This document shows, piece after piece, positions 11,121 through 23,900 of a stretch of 64,000 bases of DNA. The position numbers and the translations under genes were made by a program. This DNA is from Brachypodius melanocephalos (lineage: Eukaryota > Chordata > Aves > Passeriformes > Pycnonotidae). The stretch spans positions 4,023,720 through 4,087,719 of the forward strand of contig VZSR01002395.1 of the NCBI GenBank assembly GCA_013398615.1, read 5' to 3'. Position 1 is the stretch's first letter; each line of letters opens with the position of its first letter. The notes under the pieces are model-generated. The model searched no databases. It saw nothing but the letters and a program-made list of their open reading frames with translations, and was not told the origin of the DNA.

Positions 11121-13688
11121 AGGGGCTGCAGTGCCCGGGATGTTCCCCTGTGGGCTGGAGACCTCCCCAGGTCCCCCCAGCCTTCCTGGGGCTCTGGGAG
11201 GGGAAGGCGGTGCCTGTCCTTGTCTATAATTGAAATAGATGGAATCAGGACGGATCAACAGCTAATTCCTCGCCTGGGTGAGTGGAGACATCTGTTTAAT
11301 TTTCTGGTGACTGGGGCTGGGAGCCTCGGCTCGTTCCCCTGCGCACACGGAGCCTCTCCCTGGGGCTGCCGGCCCTCCCCAGCCTCCCTGGGATGAGGAA
11401 TAAAAACCATCTCCCAAACTTTTCCTGCAGAATTCCCATTGCCACACACCTCCAGGGAAATGGCAAGGATGCTCGAAGCCCAGGGAAGGGGGTGGGCACT
11501 GGTTGCAGATCTGTTTTCACACAGGTTTGGGGTTTTTTTGAGGGATGTTCTGAGCAGCAGGAGGGGAGGGATGGGAACAGCAGCGGCTCACTGCTGAGCA
11601 TCCCCCCAAAACTGCACAGGGAAGAGATCTTGGGGCTTTCAAGCCAGTCCAGAAGGTCTCATTCACTGCAGAGTGCTTTTCCTGATACTGAAGTGATGGA
11701 AAGAAACCCCTGGGGTATCCCTGAGGCTCAACTCCCACTGGCATCAGCAAAGCAGGCTTGTGAAACAGGAAGGTGCCTGTGCTGTGTGGGTGATGATGGC
11801 CCAGAGTCCCAGAACGAGCATGAGCAAAACAGGGAGAAAAGGGATTTGAAATGATCTCCCAAATAATTTTTTCTAAATTAAGGTCTCTAGTTGTTCCCAG
11901 CACGGCCCCCAGGGACCCCTCAGACCATCCCTGCCTGATGCAAACCACCAGCTCTTCCCTCCAGAGACCATCCCTTGGAAAGCTTCTTGTGTTGCCTACA
12001 AAACAAGCGAGTTTCCCATTTTGGGCTGTGCTTTGCTCTGAAGCACATTTAAGAACACGGGATTTTTGTCTCTCTGTCCTCAGCATCATTAAGGTTTCAT
12101 TAAGGACCCTCAAACAGGGGTGACAGCTTTGGGCTCTGCTTGACTCTGCCTTTCCCTTGCACCTTCACAGGAACTGGAGCTGGGTTTTACAGCCAGGCAC
12201 GCTGCTCTGGGGGACCTGGGTGAGGAACTGCTCCTTCGTGTGTGCTCACACTCAAAACACCCAATTTTGGGGGCAATGCCCTTGACTTTGACTCGCAGGC
12301 TGCTTCTTGTGGTGGAAGGTGAAGGAGGGCAGTGACTCCTCCAGCTGGAGAAAGCCAGCAGGGCTCGATCAGCTATTTCCATCTTGCTTATGTGTGGCTT
12401 CTTGGGCTTTTTTCCCATCAGTGTGCTCCAAAGAACCGTGATTTTTGGATTTTTGTCTTGCCGGTACATCTGTAAAGCCAAAACCTCATTTCCAACTCAG
12501 GCTTTTTTGCATGATAGTCTGCAAAGCTGCCTCCCACCCCACTGGTGGTGAGGGTCAGCCAGGTTTAATTATCTCTGGTGTCTGAGACCATGAAAAAAAT
12601 CACTGCTGGCTCACTTAGAGGGGTGGGTTTCACTCTGTGGTGTCTGTGTGAAGGTTTAGGTTCCCTACACATCCAAGTGGGTTCTTACCCCCAGAGCTGA
12701 ACAGCTCATCACTCTCAATGGCCTTTATATTTCTCACTGAGCTTCCATTTTAGGGAGGCAGGAGGTAAATTTTAGGCAATTTACCCAAATGTGGGGAAAT
12801 TGGGACATGAAATCATATCTGAGGAGTCATGGACCATTTAGGAACACCTCGTTCCTGTGACTGGAAAAGGTCTGTTTTAACATACCAAGACAGGAGTCTC
12901 TAACCTGAGGGAGTAAAGTACTTTGCCAGGAAAGCTGTCAAAGTTTTGTGCAGAATTGGGTGGAATTGTTCTTCTCAGCTTTGGTTCACCAGCTCAGCTG
13001 GGAAAAAAAAAATGCCTTCTACTGTCAACAGTGCTACTCATTGTTGAGCAAAAAGCTTTTGGAGGCTCATTACTTTCAATATTCAGGTAGGTTATGATGT
13101 TAAAAGGAATTAGAGTGCTCCAAACATGCTAAAATACAGCCACTCCAGTATCCTTCCTGCATTATTTTGGTTGATGGTAATTATATATGTAACAGTAATT
13201 GGGGGAATTCGTCACTAATCCAGAAACAGCTTCAATGGTTCTCAACCTGCAAGGACAGAATTCCATTGAAAATCTCTTTCAGCTGTGTTTGAGTAAGTGA
13301 CCACTGGGAACAGAGGCTCATTTCACGTGTTTTTGGTGAGGCCAATCTCTGGCTCTCAAGGAGCAGTGGGGAGAGCTCTTTTTAACCAAGTTCAGTAAGG
13401 ATGGGTTTAAAAATACCTGCTGCCAGCTTGGCCACTCATCTTTCCACTTCCCCAAGGTCTGGCAGCTGGTCACAGGCAACCTATAATGCCAACATGTCTC
13501 TTCCACCACCCTGCTTGGCAGGAGAGCTGCTCAGCAGGAAGGTCCCTCCTGCCCAGGCAGCTCTGCTCCCCTGTCATGTACAACTGATACCCAGCTGATT
13601 TAACAAACTCCCCCTAAAATGTTAATTAACCTTTGTGGGGCTGGGGGGTGTCAGAACCTGCCCACACCTGTTTTGTGGTACTGCAGAA

Positions 13689-13788
13689 NNNNNNNNNNNN
13701 NNNNNNNNNNNNNNNNNNNNNNNNNNNNNNNNNNNNNNNNNNNNNNNNNNNNNNNNNNNNNNNNNNNNNNNNNNNNNNNNNNNNNNNN
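13689..13788. other. assembly gap (100 N)
   Basis: There are exactly 100 N, the conventional placeholder for a gap of unknown size. The right flank is extremely GC-rich, so the missing sequence is probably GC-rich promoter sequence refractory to sequencing. Reading frames that appear to cross the gap are meaningless. Confidence 0.97.
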
Positions 13789-14700
13789 GCTCCGCGCTCC
13801 GCGCCGCTCTGCCCCGCTCTCCGCGGGCTCAGCTCTCCGCGCTCCGCTCCCCCGCGCATCCCGGCCGCACTCCGGCCCCGCTCCCTCTCCCGTGCTCTTT
13901 GCTCTGTGTGTGTTCTCCGTTCTCTACCCCGGGCCGGGCAGCAGGCGCGGAGTTGAGCGCGGAGGGAGCGGCGGAGGGCAGGGATCCGCGGTTCCGCCGC
14001 CGCGTCTCCCCGGCCCGGCCGCTGTGCCAGGGAAGAAGGGGTCTGTTGGTTATTTTTGGGGGGTGGTAAAGGCTGCCCGCACTTTCTGCAAGTTCCTTTT
14101 GTGGCTGGAATGAGATTGAAGTAATTTGGCTCTCGGCACCTGCGTCATACGGAGACAGTTCGGGGAGGGAGGCGGCTCCTTGCTGCATCCTTGCAGGCAG
14201 CGCCGGGGGGCTCGTTCACACCCTGTCCCCGTCAAAGCCGGGCTCCATTTCTCCTTCTCAGCCCGCTCCCTCTCTGCTGCCCACGGCTCCCACTCCCCGC
14301 AGGGCCGCGGGGGCAGCAGCATCCCCAACTCCGGGAGCTGGAACGGGGTGAGCAGCCTTTCCCTCCCTCCTTCCCTCCCTCCCGCAGCTGCCGCCTGCGC
14401 CTGGATGCTGTCGGCCAACGCGAAGCCCACCCAGGCTCTGCTGGTAGCCCCGGCTTTCTGCTTCGATTCACCAAAGTTTGAACACGTTTTTTGCCTCCTC
14501 TCCCGCCTGCTCGAGCGGCAAGGGCGCCTTTCTGTGGGGGAGCTGAGCCCTGGAAGGGGCCATGGCAGAGCTTTGGGCTGAGAGACGCTCCCCGAGCCTG
14601 TGCGGAGCTGCGACTTTTAAAGCCGGGGAGCGGAGCGCTCGCTCGGCGAGGTCAGCGCTGACGGAGGGGTGGCGGAGCATCGGGAGGAAGGGACGCCGAG
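13789..14700. promoter_or_regulatory. CpG island; candidate TNR promoter / first non-coding exon
   Basis: This is the densest CpG region of the window, especially 13789-14030, and its left edge is cut by the N gap. It lies 28.5 kb upstream of the TNR start codon and about 9.7 kb past the COP1 polyadenylation signals. A CpG island between a 3' end and a downstream gene most simply marks the downstream gene's promoter. A possible splice donor (CGGG|GTGAGC) follows 14347, and another (GAG|GTCAGC) lies near 14650, so a non-coding exon could end here. No TATA box was identified. The alternative is a promoter for an unannotated non-coding RNA on either strand. Strand and start site cannot be fixed from sequence. 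Confidence 0.5.
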
Positions 14701-17700
14701 GGTGTGTCTGAGGAACGCATTAATTAGGCGTGCTTCATTAGCAGTTACCTGCTACAGCTCCTGACAGAATCCATCTATCCGGAGAGCAGGAGAAGGCTAA
14801 GCCCTGTGCGGGGGATCCTTTGCTGGAAATGGGGAGCACCTCGCCGCTGTCAGCTCTTGCCCGTGTACGGGCTGGGCGGCTGAGACCAGACATCCCCTGC
14901 GGTGGCACTGGGGTGCCCAGAAAGGGTCACATTTTGGGGCTTGGTTGTGCCGGCTGCATCCCTGTGGCTGCCCCTCCATCGCAGCCCCGTGGGACGCGTG
15001 TGTGCAGGCAGGGAAACTGAGGTTGGGGAAGGGGCAGGAGGAGAAGGCTTGGCAGGCAGGCAGGACGGGCAGAGGGGCTTTTCCTGCTCCTTCGGGGGAG
15101 CACGAGCCCGGCTGTTTGTTTGGATCTCAGGTGCTCACAGCAATGAGGGTCAAATGCCCGGGTTTGTCCGGGGAGGCTCGGTGGGAGAGAGGGGCAGAGA
15201 GAGCACCAAGACAGCAAAACTGCTCGGGATGTGGGGCTTTGACCACAGCCATGGGGCAGAGCTGGCTCCTGGAGATGGATGGATCATTTGTAGAACCGTA
15301 CTGGACTGCCAGGACTGGAGAGAAAAACCCCGTGCTGTCTGCTGGGGCTCATCGTGCTGGTGCTGGCTTTGGCTGTAAGGCCCGGTAAACCAAGGATGAA
15401 GAGCTGCTTTGTTTCTGGGCTGAGGTTGAGGATTCCTCTGTGCTGGGGGAATGAAGGTGGCTCTGCAGGCAGGGAAAGGCTGCGCTCCCGTGTTTGTAAA
15501 GCTGCTCGTGGGGTGGAGAGCCACCCCCCTGGAGAGCTCCCTGCCCTGCCCTGCACCCCAAACCTGCTCACAGGGACTCCTCAGGGGGATTTCAGCATCA
15601 GCAAGGTGAAGGGGCAGGGACAGTTTGTCAGCGTGGGCAGCAGCCACGGGGGACCACATGGATCTCTTGCTGTTCTCCTGAGGGTGGTGCTCCAAGCTCC
15701 CCAATCCCCCTAAAACAGCTCAAGAACTGCATTGAGAAGTAGAAACCAATGCTATGGGAGCCCTTCCCTGACACAGCTGCAGCTCTGCCTGCTTCACCCA
15801 CAGCTCTTGGGGGGCTTCAGGCACCCAAATCTGCTGGGCTGTGCTGGGGGCTGCAGCTCCTGCCCTGGCACAGGGTGTCTGGGGGGTTCCCAGCCCCCTC
15901 CTTGCTGGTGTTCATCTTGTCAGAGCCCGTAGCAAATGCAATAAAACCCAAAGAAAAAAAACCCCGCTAATTAACAAGTACAAGCGTGTAGGGTGTAAAG
16001 CAGCTGTTTAACCTTATTATATAAACAAACATAAAGGAGACATAAATTAGGCAGGGGAAGAAGTCAATTCATCGATGGAACTGCCCAGGCAGAAGAGATA
16101 AAGGCAGCAGCACGAGGCAGCTGAGGGACAGGGACACGGTGATGCCTGTAATCCTCTCGCCTTTTAATTGCCCCCTAATGAGAAACAAAATGTCAATGGC
16201 CTTAGAGGCTGCTCCCATCCCTAAGGTGGTCCCAGCCAGGGGAGCAGCATCCCAGAGCCAGGGGGAAAATCCCAGTGAGGGTGAAATCTGGGACTGCCTG
16301 GGTGTTCCCAGCTGATGGGGACTGGTTTGTAATCCCAGTTTGCTGGCTGGGGTTACTGGGAGTTTAAAGGCAGTGAGTGCTGGAAGCTCAGGTTCTCTCA
16401 TCATGTTTGATGGCTTGGTTTGTTCCTGGTCTTCCCTCACCAACCCCACTGAGCAAGAAAGGAAATAAACAGAAGGGATGGGGATGGGAAATCCAAAAAT
16501 AAAATAGAAAATGCAGGGCAGGTTCAGCAGTGCCATTTGTCTGTCTCTTGTTCTGGGAGGGATTTTCCCCTCCTCGCTCTCGTATCTCACAGGGCAGGTC
16601 CAGCCTCCCTTACCCATGTCCCTGAAATGAGTCCTAGGATGCTCAGCCCCATTCTGACTTTTAGGAAAAGATTTTCCCTGCAGGCTGCCTTTACTCCCAC
16701 AGCCCCAAGGGGAGGTGCTTCAGCCGGGTTCCAAGGGAATTCAAAGGGCATCTCCTGCCTGCTGCCACCCAGCCAAGGGAATGTCAGTGAGGGAGCCCCT
16801 TCCACCTGGGAAATATCCAAAGGAACATCCTTCCCTGGCAAAATCTCAGCCCCCAACAGGCTGAGACCCCCCTCTCCTCCTGTGCTTTCCTTTTCCCCCA
16901 GCTTGTTGTTGTCTTCACCTCAGAGTTTGATTTAATTTTCCCTTCATAATTAGCCATCACAATTTCTCCCGGCAGCTCCTTGATGAGCTCCAGGTAATTG
17001 TTTGGTTCTCCCCCCTCCCCCCCCCCTCCTTATTTTCCTTGATACTTTTAAATGTCAAAGCCTGGTATTTCCATAATTTCCATCCACAGGGCAGGGACCT
17101 TGGCAGGGTGCAGGCAGCAAAGCCATCTCCTGCCTTCCACCAGCTGCCTAAACACGGTGAGCTTGTCCTGCTGAGCATCTGGGATGGCAAAAGTTGGGAA
17201 AAAATGACCAGGTGGGGGTGTCACAGCTGTGGGATGTCACATGTCCCACCTGCTCCTTCCCACCTGTGTGGGGTTTGATAATCTGTGGGTTGCTGCCAGA
17301 TTTATTGGTGGGGTGACAATCCCAGGGATGCTGAATTCTCCCCTCCTGCTCCCTGGGGTGGCTGGGGTTTAGGAAGGGGTCTGGATTCTCCCAAAATCGC
17401 CAGAAAAAGGACAGTAGAGGTGGCTGCTGAGTTCCCTGTCCCTCGGAGGTCTGGTGAGCAGAGATTTTCATCTGAATTTTTTCCTTCTAAGCTCTTTGGT
17501 TTTGTGGGCAGCTTGACCCAGGACATGCCAGGACATACCAAAAACCATCCCAGCCACCACCTCCCATCCCTCCCTGCCTCTCTCTCATCTTTTTTTTTGC
17601 TAAACAAACACATTTGGAGAGGGATTTCTGCTCCCCATCTCTTTCCTCAAGGTGGATGGAGCTCCAGCAAGTCACCATGGGGAAGGTGAGATTTAGAGCC

Positions 17701-18829
17701 TGTTCCCAGAGTGTGCTGGCGTGGATCATTGCTAGAGAAATTATCCAGGGGTGTTTAACTGGCCCTGGGTGGGTGTGGGATGTTCCTTTGGCCCAGCCAG
17801 AACCCTCCTGTTGGAGGAGATCACAACTCCCACACACTTTGGGGAAATTCAATGCTTGTAGCTACTCCAAGTGTAGGAAAGTCCTTTGGTAAGGGCTGCT
17901 CTCCTCAAGAATGGTTTGGCAGAGGTGAGGGATTTGCTTTCTCATTCCCCTTGACTCCTGAGAGGCATCACAGGAGAGAGAAATCAGTTCAGCTCTCTGT
18001 CCTTCATCTGCAGGGCAGCTCCCTCCTCTCTCCCTCACCCATTTGGGAGGAATGTCCCACTGGACATCCTGCAGGGCTGGAGGCTGCCTGGGCTGCCTGG
18101 CAGCAGGAGGGCTCCTTCTGGAGTGCCAATATCCTTCCCTGGCAGGAAAAAGCCTTGCCCTGCCCTCTGGGATCATGGGATGGGTGGCAGTGTCCCCAGG
18201 GAACGCTGTTCTGTTTGCATGGGCTGCACACACAGCTGGAATTGCTCTTCCTTGGCCTGGGCTTTGAGAATTGATTCCCCAGTCAATCCTGGGCCATGCT
18301 GGGCTGCCGCAGGCCCCACCAGCAGCACGGGAAAGGCTGGGCTTTGGTTCTCCATCTCAGCCCTGAGCCCTGCCCTGCTGCAGCAGGGTGGGTGAGCTGC
18401 AGCCTGTCCCGGCTCACTCAGCCCCCCATGGCCCCACTGCTGGAGCTCAGTGCCCTCCACGCTGCTCCTGGAGCTTCCTCTCCAAGGAGGAAATGTTTCC
18501 TCCTGAAGCGTTTCCCTGATGGCTCCCTTGGTTTTGGCTGAAACCACGTTAATCAGCAGAAATCACCAAAAACGTGGATTCCTAAAGTGCGTTGTTTATT
18601 TTCCTCTTCTTTTTTCTTTCTTTTCCTTTTTTTTTTCTTTTTGGTGGATGAGTCCCTCTGATCCCCGTGGGGTTCTGCAGCCTCGCTTGGCTGATCAGCA
18701 CAGCCAGGAACAAATCCTGTTGATGGAGCACATCCTTGTCCCTGCTAAATAACACGGGGACAGGCAGGGAGCTTCACCCCAGGCGATTTTGGCTGCTCCC
18801 ACCGCAGCGGCCCCGCAGAGTGTGGCTGG
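14701..18829. other. non-coding stretch right of the CpG island
   Basis: No gene is supported. The first 500 bases keep some CpG density. An AT-rich patch at about 15960-16070 (GCTAATTAAC, ATAAACAAAC, ATAAATTAG) resembles a small regulatory element. The rest is ordinary G/C-rich bird intergenic or intronic sequence. If the CpG island is the TNR promoter, this is TNR intron 1. Confidence 0.5.
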
Positions 18830-19240
18830 TAATTAAAAATGCAGATTGATTCGATTCGATCTGGTTGCTGACCCTTGGGGGAGCGAGGGACACGTGTGGT
18901 GGGGGATCAGTGATGGTCCTGCCTGGCTCTGCCAGTCCCTCACGTAATCCGTGTTGCTTCTACTCGCAGAGAGATTTAAAAGAAAGTCCCTCCGCAAAAC
19001 ATCAGCATTAAACTTGTCTTTAATTACACAGTTAATTTATTGTGTAGCGCTAGTAACAATGTAAACCAGGCAAACGGCTCCGAGACGGCACGCCGAGAAT
19101 TGCCTCATTTAGTAAATAATTTTAACTCCGGTAATTATTTCCTGCGAAGGGAGAGGATGCTGCGAGCACCCTGGGGGCTTTTCTGACCGCAGGAGGGATG
19201 AGCTGCTGTGTAATTCCTCATTAATTACTGGATGCTGTCG
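18830..19240. promoter_or_regulatory. candidate conserved non-coding element
   Basis: An AT-rich block with unusual retained CpGs stands between GC-rich flanks. It contains TAATTAAAAATG, a direct GATTCGATTCGATC run, TCTTTAATTAC, GTTAATTTATTG and GGTAATTATTTC. Several TAATTA/TTAATT homeodomain cores and the lack of repeat character suggest an enhancer. This is inference from composition. Confidence 0.4.
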
Positions 19241-19249
19241 TTGCCTCCT

Positions 19250-19930
19250 CCCCACACCTGACACGCACCCATCACCCCCTGTCCCCAGGACAACCCCGGG
19301 ATCCCGGTGGGTGCTCCCGGGGCTGCCCAGGGAGCCGCTGGCAGCACCCCTGGGCACGGCTTGCTTGGTTTTCCTTCGGGCTGTTTCGTGGGGGGTTTTT
19401 TTATTCTTTTCCTCTCCGATTTTAACCCATCTGCTTGTCACGTTATTAAGGCAGCATCCCCTTTGGCTGGGCTTGCTTAATGAGCGCTAATTGCGGTGGG
19501 ACGCTGATGGAGGCGCGGGGCTCTGTGTGCTCCAGCATCCCTGGTACCTGACGCACTGCTGCCCGCATCCCGAGCTCCTCCTGGAGGAAACGTGGTTGGG
19601 ATGGAGCTGATTCGTTCGTGTTTCCTCCCCTGGCCCCGTCCCCGTCCTTTTCCTCGCTCTGGCCTTTTGTTCCCCCCGGGGCCGCGTTTGAAAGCGCCAT
19701 TGATGGCTCTGGGCGCTGATGTGAGGATTCTCTCTGCGCTGCCCTCCGCAGATGGGCACCCGGCTCAATCCGCGTCCTGTTCTCCGCCGGGGAGTGACAA
19801 TGAACTCTGGAGAGGGAGAAAGAGCCGCTCTGTGCTCCGGGAGACAGCCCTGGCCCCCGGGGCCAAAATAACTCCACTTGTTTTATTTATCAACTCCGGG
19901 GGCACGGGCTGTGAGTGGCATACAGATGTT
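19250..19930. promoter_or_regulatory. second CpG-rich block, possible alternative promoter or enhancer core
   Basis: By eye about forty CpGs occur in some 680 bases, many more than in neighbouring segments, with several CCCGGG/CCGG clusters. It directly follows the AT-rich block at 18830-19240. It could be an alternative upstream TNR promoter or the island of a non-coding transcript. No coding frame here resembles a known protein. Confidence 0.35.
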
Positions 19931-20714
19931 GGCACAGCTGGCTCTGCCAGCCCGACGTGCCTGGGATGAGTCCCACAGCGCAGTCCCGTGTGGGGCAGGG
20001 GGTGCCCTGCAGAGTCTGTGCCTCAGCTTCCCCTCCAGAGCTCGAGAAACTCCTGGGGGTGTTTTAAAATAAAGATTTGGGCTATCTCTATGGCCAAGCC
20101 CCAAGGAGGCTCCAGCATCCACCCTGCCATCCTTCAGCTCACCTGGTGAAGCTCCCACACAGCCTGGGGCAGCTCAGCTTCTCCTCAGCAGCTCCAGAGT
20201 TTGCAGCAGGGAAGGAAAGTCCTCCTTCCTCGTGTGTGCACACACAGGGAATGGAATGACAGGTGAAAGAGGCTGCACTGATTTTCTCCTGCTCCCTCCC
20301 CACACTAACGCAGCCTCCCTGCCTCCCTCTCCTCACTCTCTGCTCTCCCACCAGTGAATTGGATTAGTCACCTTCTTAATTAACTGTGCTGGTGTGAGCT
20401 CTATTAGGTATTAAATGTTTGTCACAATCCAATTTAAAAAATCCATCCAGCAGGGCAGGCTCTGGGAGGCACTGCGTGGTTGCAGCTCCACACTGGGGGG
20501 CTCGGAGGTGTGAGGCTGAGTGGGACAGGGGGGCTGGGGGCTGTAATTCCACCCCCTACCCTCAGTCTCTGGATACCCCAGAGGCTTGCTTTGCCTTTGG
20601 GAAAGGTCATCCCAGCCCTCTGAGAAAGGGGTGACACAAAGGCACAAAGGTGACACCCCAAGGAGAGGCAGAAGTGTCCCTAACCCCACCCTGAGCCATT
20701 GCTGGTTGAAAATC

Positions 20715-20934
20715 AGGATGGAGCTGGGTGCAAATCCAGGGTGGAGCTGGGTGTAAATCCAGGATGGAGCTGGGTGCAGATCCATGCTGGAGCTGGGTGC
20801 AGATCCATGCTGGAGCTGGGTGGAGATCCAGGGTGGAGCTGGGTGCAGATCCAGGATGGAGCTGGGTGCAGATCCAGGGTGGAGCTGGGTGCAGATCCAT
20901 GCTGGAGCTGGGTGCAGATCCATGCTGGAGCTGT
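20715..20934. repeat. 23-bp minisatellite, ~9.5 copies
   Basis: Units start at 20715, 20738, 20761, 20784, 20807, 20830, 20853, 20876, 20899 and 20922 (last partial). The common core is GGAGCTGGGTGCAGATCC, preceded by a variable five-base block (AGGAT, AGGGT or ATGCT). Because 23 is not a multiple of three and the unit has few stops, open frames run through on both strands and give repetitive spurious peptides. No coding role is supported. Confidence 0.95.
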
Positions 20935-23900
20935 GCTCCCTGGGCTCTGAGTGGCAGAGGGTGCCTGGCAGCACCAGTGGGGCTGAGCTGGGTAAGGGCA
21001 GCTCTCGGGGGGGCTGAGGGCTGTGTTGGTGCTGGGCTGTGGATGCTGGCAGGAGGGAGGTGCCATCAGCCCCCACTGCCAATGAATGAGGTTCAGCTTC
21101 TGCTCCAAACCCAGCCCAGCTGCTGAGGATGGCCCCAGATCATCCTCCTGCAGCCTCCCCCATGGCCCAGGGCCCTCTCCAGGGCAGGTGCCCCACAGGA
21201 GATGTCCCAGGCTCCCCAGCTCATCCGGTGTCTTCATCACTTCTTAGCTCTTTTATCTTCTCCTCTGTCTCCTAGACAGTTTCTAATCCAGAGCAAACTT
21301 TCACCTCTCATCTTAGTTCCCTTAATAGCCTCTGCAGAAGGGCTTTATTAAAGCCTGGTGGAAACTCTGAATTCATTACAGCTCCTTATGCTCCATCACA
21401 CATGCTTTGCTGGCTCCCTCTGGTCGTTTGTGTGGGCCCTATGGAGCACTTGGGCTTGTTTCTTCCTAGCCCAGATTATTATTTATAATTTGTATGTCTT
21501 TGTTAATTATGTCTCGTTAAATATTTATTATTATAATTGAATTTGTTTTCTCCCTGCACTAAATGGGGAGGTTTACTGGGCTGGGATGCTTCCCAGCAAC
21601 ACCCTGTATTTGTTGTGTCATGGAGGAGATGAGCCACTGGCTGGACAGGTGCGCAAAGCATCGTTTTGCACAGTAAATTCTGTTTTGTTCAGCATTTTTG
21701 ATCTAAAAAAAAGCCTCTTGAGTGAACCCTGTAGGTATCCAAGGGGTCTCAGAGCAGGTCACACCCCTCATTCATGAAATCCTGACGCATTCCTGGAGGG
21801 GGGGAACACTCTGGGGAGCATCACGTTTGCAGCAGTGGCAAAATGTCTAATCCCTTTAAATTTCTCTTCATCGATTGTGGCTTTACAGCTCAATCACTGG
21901 CTGCTGCAGCACATGAGCTTCCCCATCCCCAGTGCATTAACAGCCTGTGGGGCTCCAGGCAGCACAGCAGGGCTGCACCTCAGCTGCTGCCCCTTCCAGG
22001 GCTCCTGGCAGGGTCCAAATAACCTTTGAATTCCTGAAATGGGAATGTTTGGACAGCCCCAGGCAGGAGGAGAGGGATGCCATGCATCCCCTGCACAGAC
22101 AGGGGTGCAGGGGTGATGCACTGGGGCGTTGCCTGGGGAAGCAGCTGGACGGGGTTTGGGTTCCATAGGGGCACCATGGAAGAGGCCAGGGGGATTTACA
22201 GATCTCACAGATCTTCTTCAGGTGTCACAGTCCTGCCTCCACTCTGAGGGGGTCCCAAAGCACATCCCCTCCCCCAGACGGAGGGCTGGGGTGGGGGACA
22301 GGAGAGGTTTGGAGGTTATTGATCCCCAGAGCAAAGACTGTGCTGCTCTGGAGGAGATTTTCTTTCCAGCAATCAATGGAATTGTGTTTATCAGGAAACC
22401 CTGTTTGACCTGGACGAGTGTTTTACTGATGTAAACAAAGCTGGGGAGAGAGGCAGGGGGGAGAACAGATAAGGAGGGTTGAGAGAGGAGAAACACTCAT
22501 GGAAAGGACCCAGAGCAGGGGAAAAGCATTGAGATAAGGAGGTGTCCTGCCTTTCCCTGCCCTGGAGAGCAGGAATGGGGGTATGCACCCACCCTGAGCT
22601 TTGCATGGCCCCTGTTAGTGCTGGACAGGGGCTGCCAGGTCCTGGTGGGCAGGGGGACATCACTGCCTGCCCCAGGGGCATGCCTCCATCCAGGAAAATC
22701 CTCAGAGAGCAAAAAGTTGGTTTTCTTAAATTAGCAAATGTGCAGGCAGGGGAAAGAGGGAGGAGGGCAGGTTTCCATAGAAATGGGAGCTGGCAGGAGA
22801 GGTGGTGAAGGCAGAGCAGGCAGTGTGAGCCCTGGCAGGGGTGATGCTCTGCCCTGCCCCTCAAGGAAGGGCTTCTCCCTGCAGTTTTAATGTATTAATT
22901 GGAGCAAAAATTAATCTCTTTGTGATGGAGGTGTTCTTATCCCTGATGCTTTGGTAAAGGATTGTTTTCTTCTTCCTCCACGGTATCATTTATGCCAAGG
23001 AATGACAAGAAGCAAATGCCCAGCTGCAAAATGTTGTGTTGGGGATGAAAGCAGGCAGTGGGTTTGGGGAAAAAGAGCAGTCCCAAATGTCAGGGGAGTT
23101 CATGTGATGAGGATGTGGTTAACAGAGGGCAGCCAGGCCAGCAGGTTAATGTGCCTACCCTTTGCAGAATGAACCAGGGGACATTTAATGACTCTAAAGA
23201 GCAAGGGCTGGGGTTTACATCTGGTCTTTAAAAAGCCTGTTAAATCCCAGGCAATCTCTCACTCAGTCCGTGGTTTCCCCTGGGTGGGAGTAGAGCTGCC
23301 TTTCACTGCAGCCCTTGCATGTCCCATTCACACCCCAGTGTAACTGCAGGGGAAACCTTCACGAGGGATCCCACGAGGGCAGAGCGAGATCCAGCTGGGA
23401 AAAGCAGATTTCCAACACCCCTGGGACACTGCACACGTGGGTCCTGCACAAGCAGCACCAGCAGCATCCCAGTGACCATCACTGGGAGCAGGGGAAGGTG
23501 CATCCCTCCATTCAGCTGGGACAGAACAGCTCCTTCTCTGCCCAAGGCCGGGTGAAGCAGGGCAGAGAGGGAGCTGGTGGTGCCAGAGGGGAGAATAAAG
23601 CATTGTCTGGGGTCTGCAGCCAGCTGCAGGAGGGATGTGTGTGCTGTCGCTGCATCCTGCACATCTGTGCACCACTGGCAGCTCACTCCCACCCAGCTCC
23701 TGTGCAGCCCGCCCGCCTGGGGGGATTTTAGGAGCCCAGTCAGCAGCCCATGGATGAAGAGCTGGCACGCACATCACTCCACACAGCCCGTGCCAGCCTG
23801 GCCCTGATGGCTTCTTGATAAAGCCTGGCATGAGGCCACCAGGAATGGTGGCTTGGCACTGGTAGCTTTTATTTCCAAGCCTCCAGGAGTTTGGGACCCA

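Larger units (their letters stand above)
4066..13688. other. COP1-TNR intergenic region, left part
   Basis: No protein-coding exon can be supported here. The open frames are short to moderate, lack family resemblance and are broken by ordinary non-coding composition. Distinct contents are the conserved-looking AT-rich block at 5925-6260, a CR1 relic at about 6375-6590, a GGA simple repeat near 9477 and a C-rich degenerate array at 10845-11120. The region could hold distal TNR regulatory elements. Confidence 0.6.

Noticed and set aside
13619..14113. Frames apparently crossing the first N gap
   Set aside because: The gap size is unknown, so a frame across 100 N has no meaning.
20411..21082. 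223-codon minus-strand frame and several plus-strand frames with repeated peptides
   Set aside because: They are products of the 23-bp minisatellite, whose length and composition keep several frames open.
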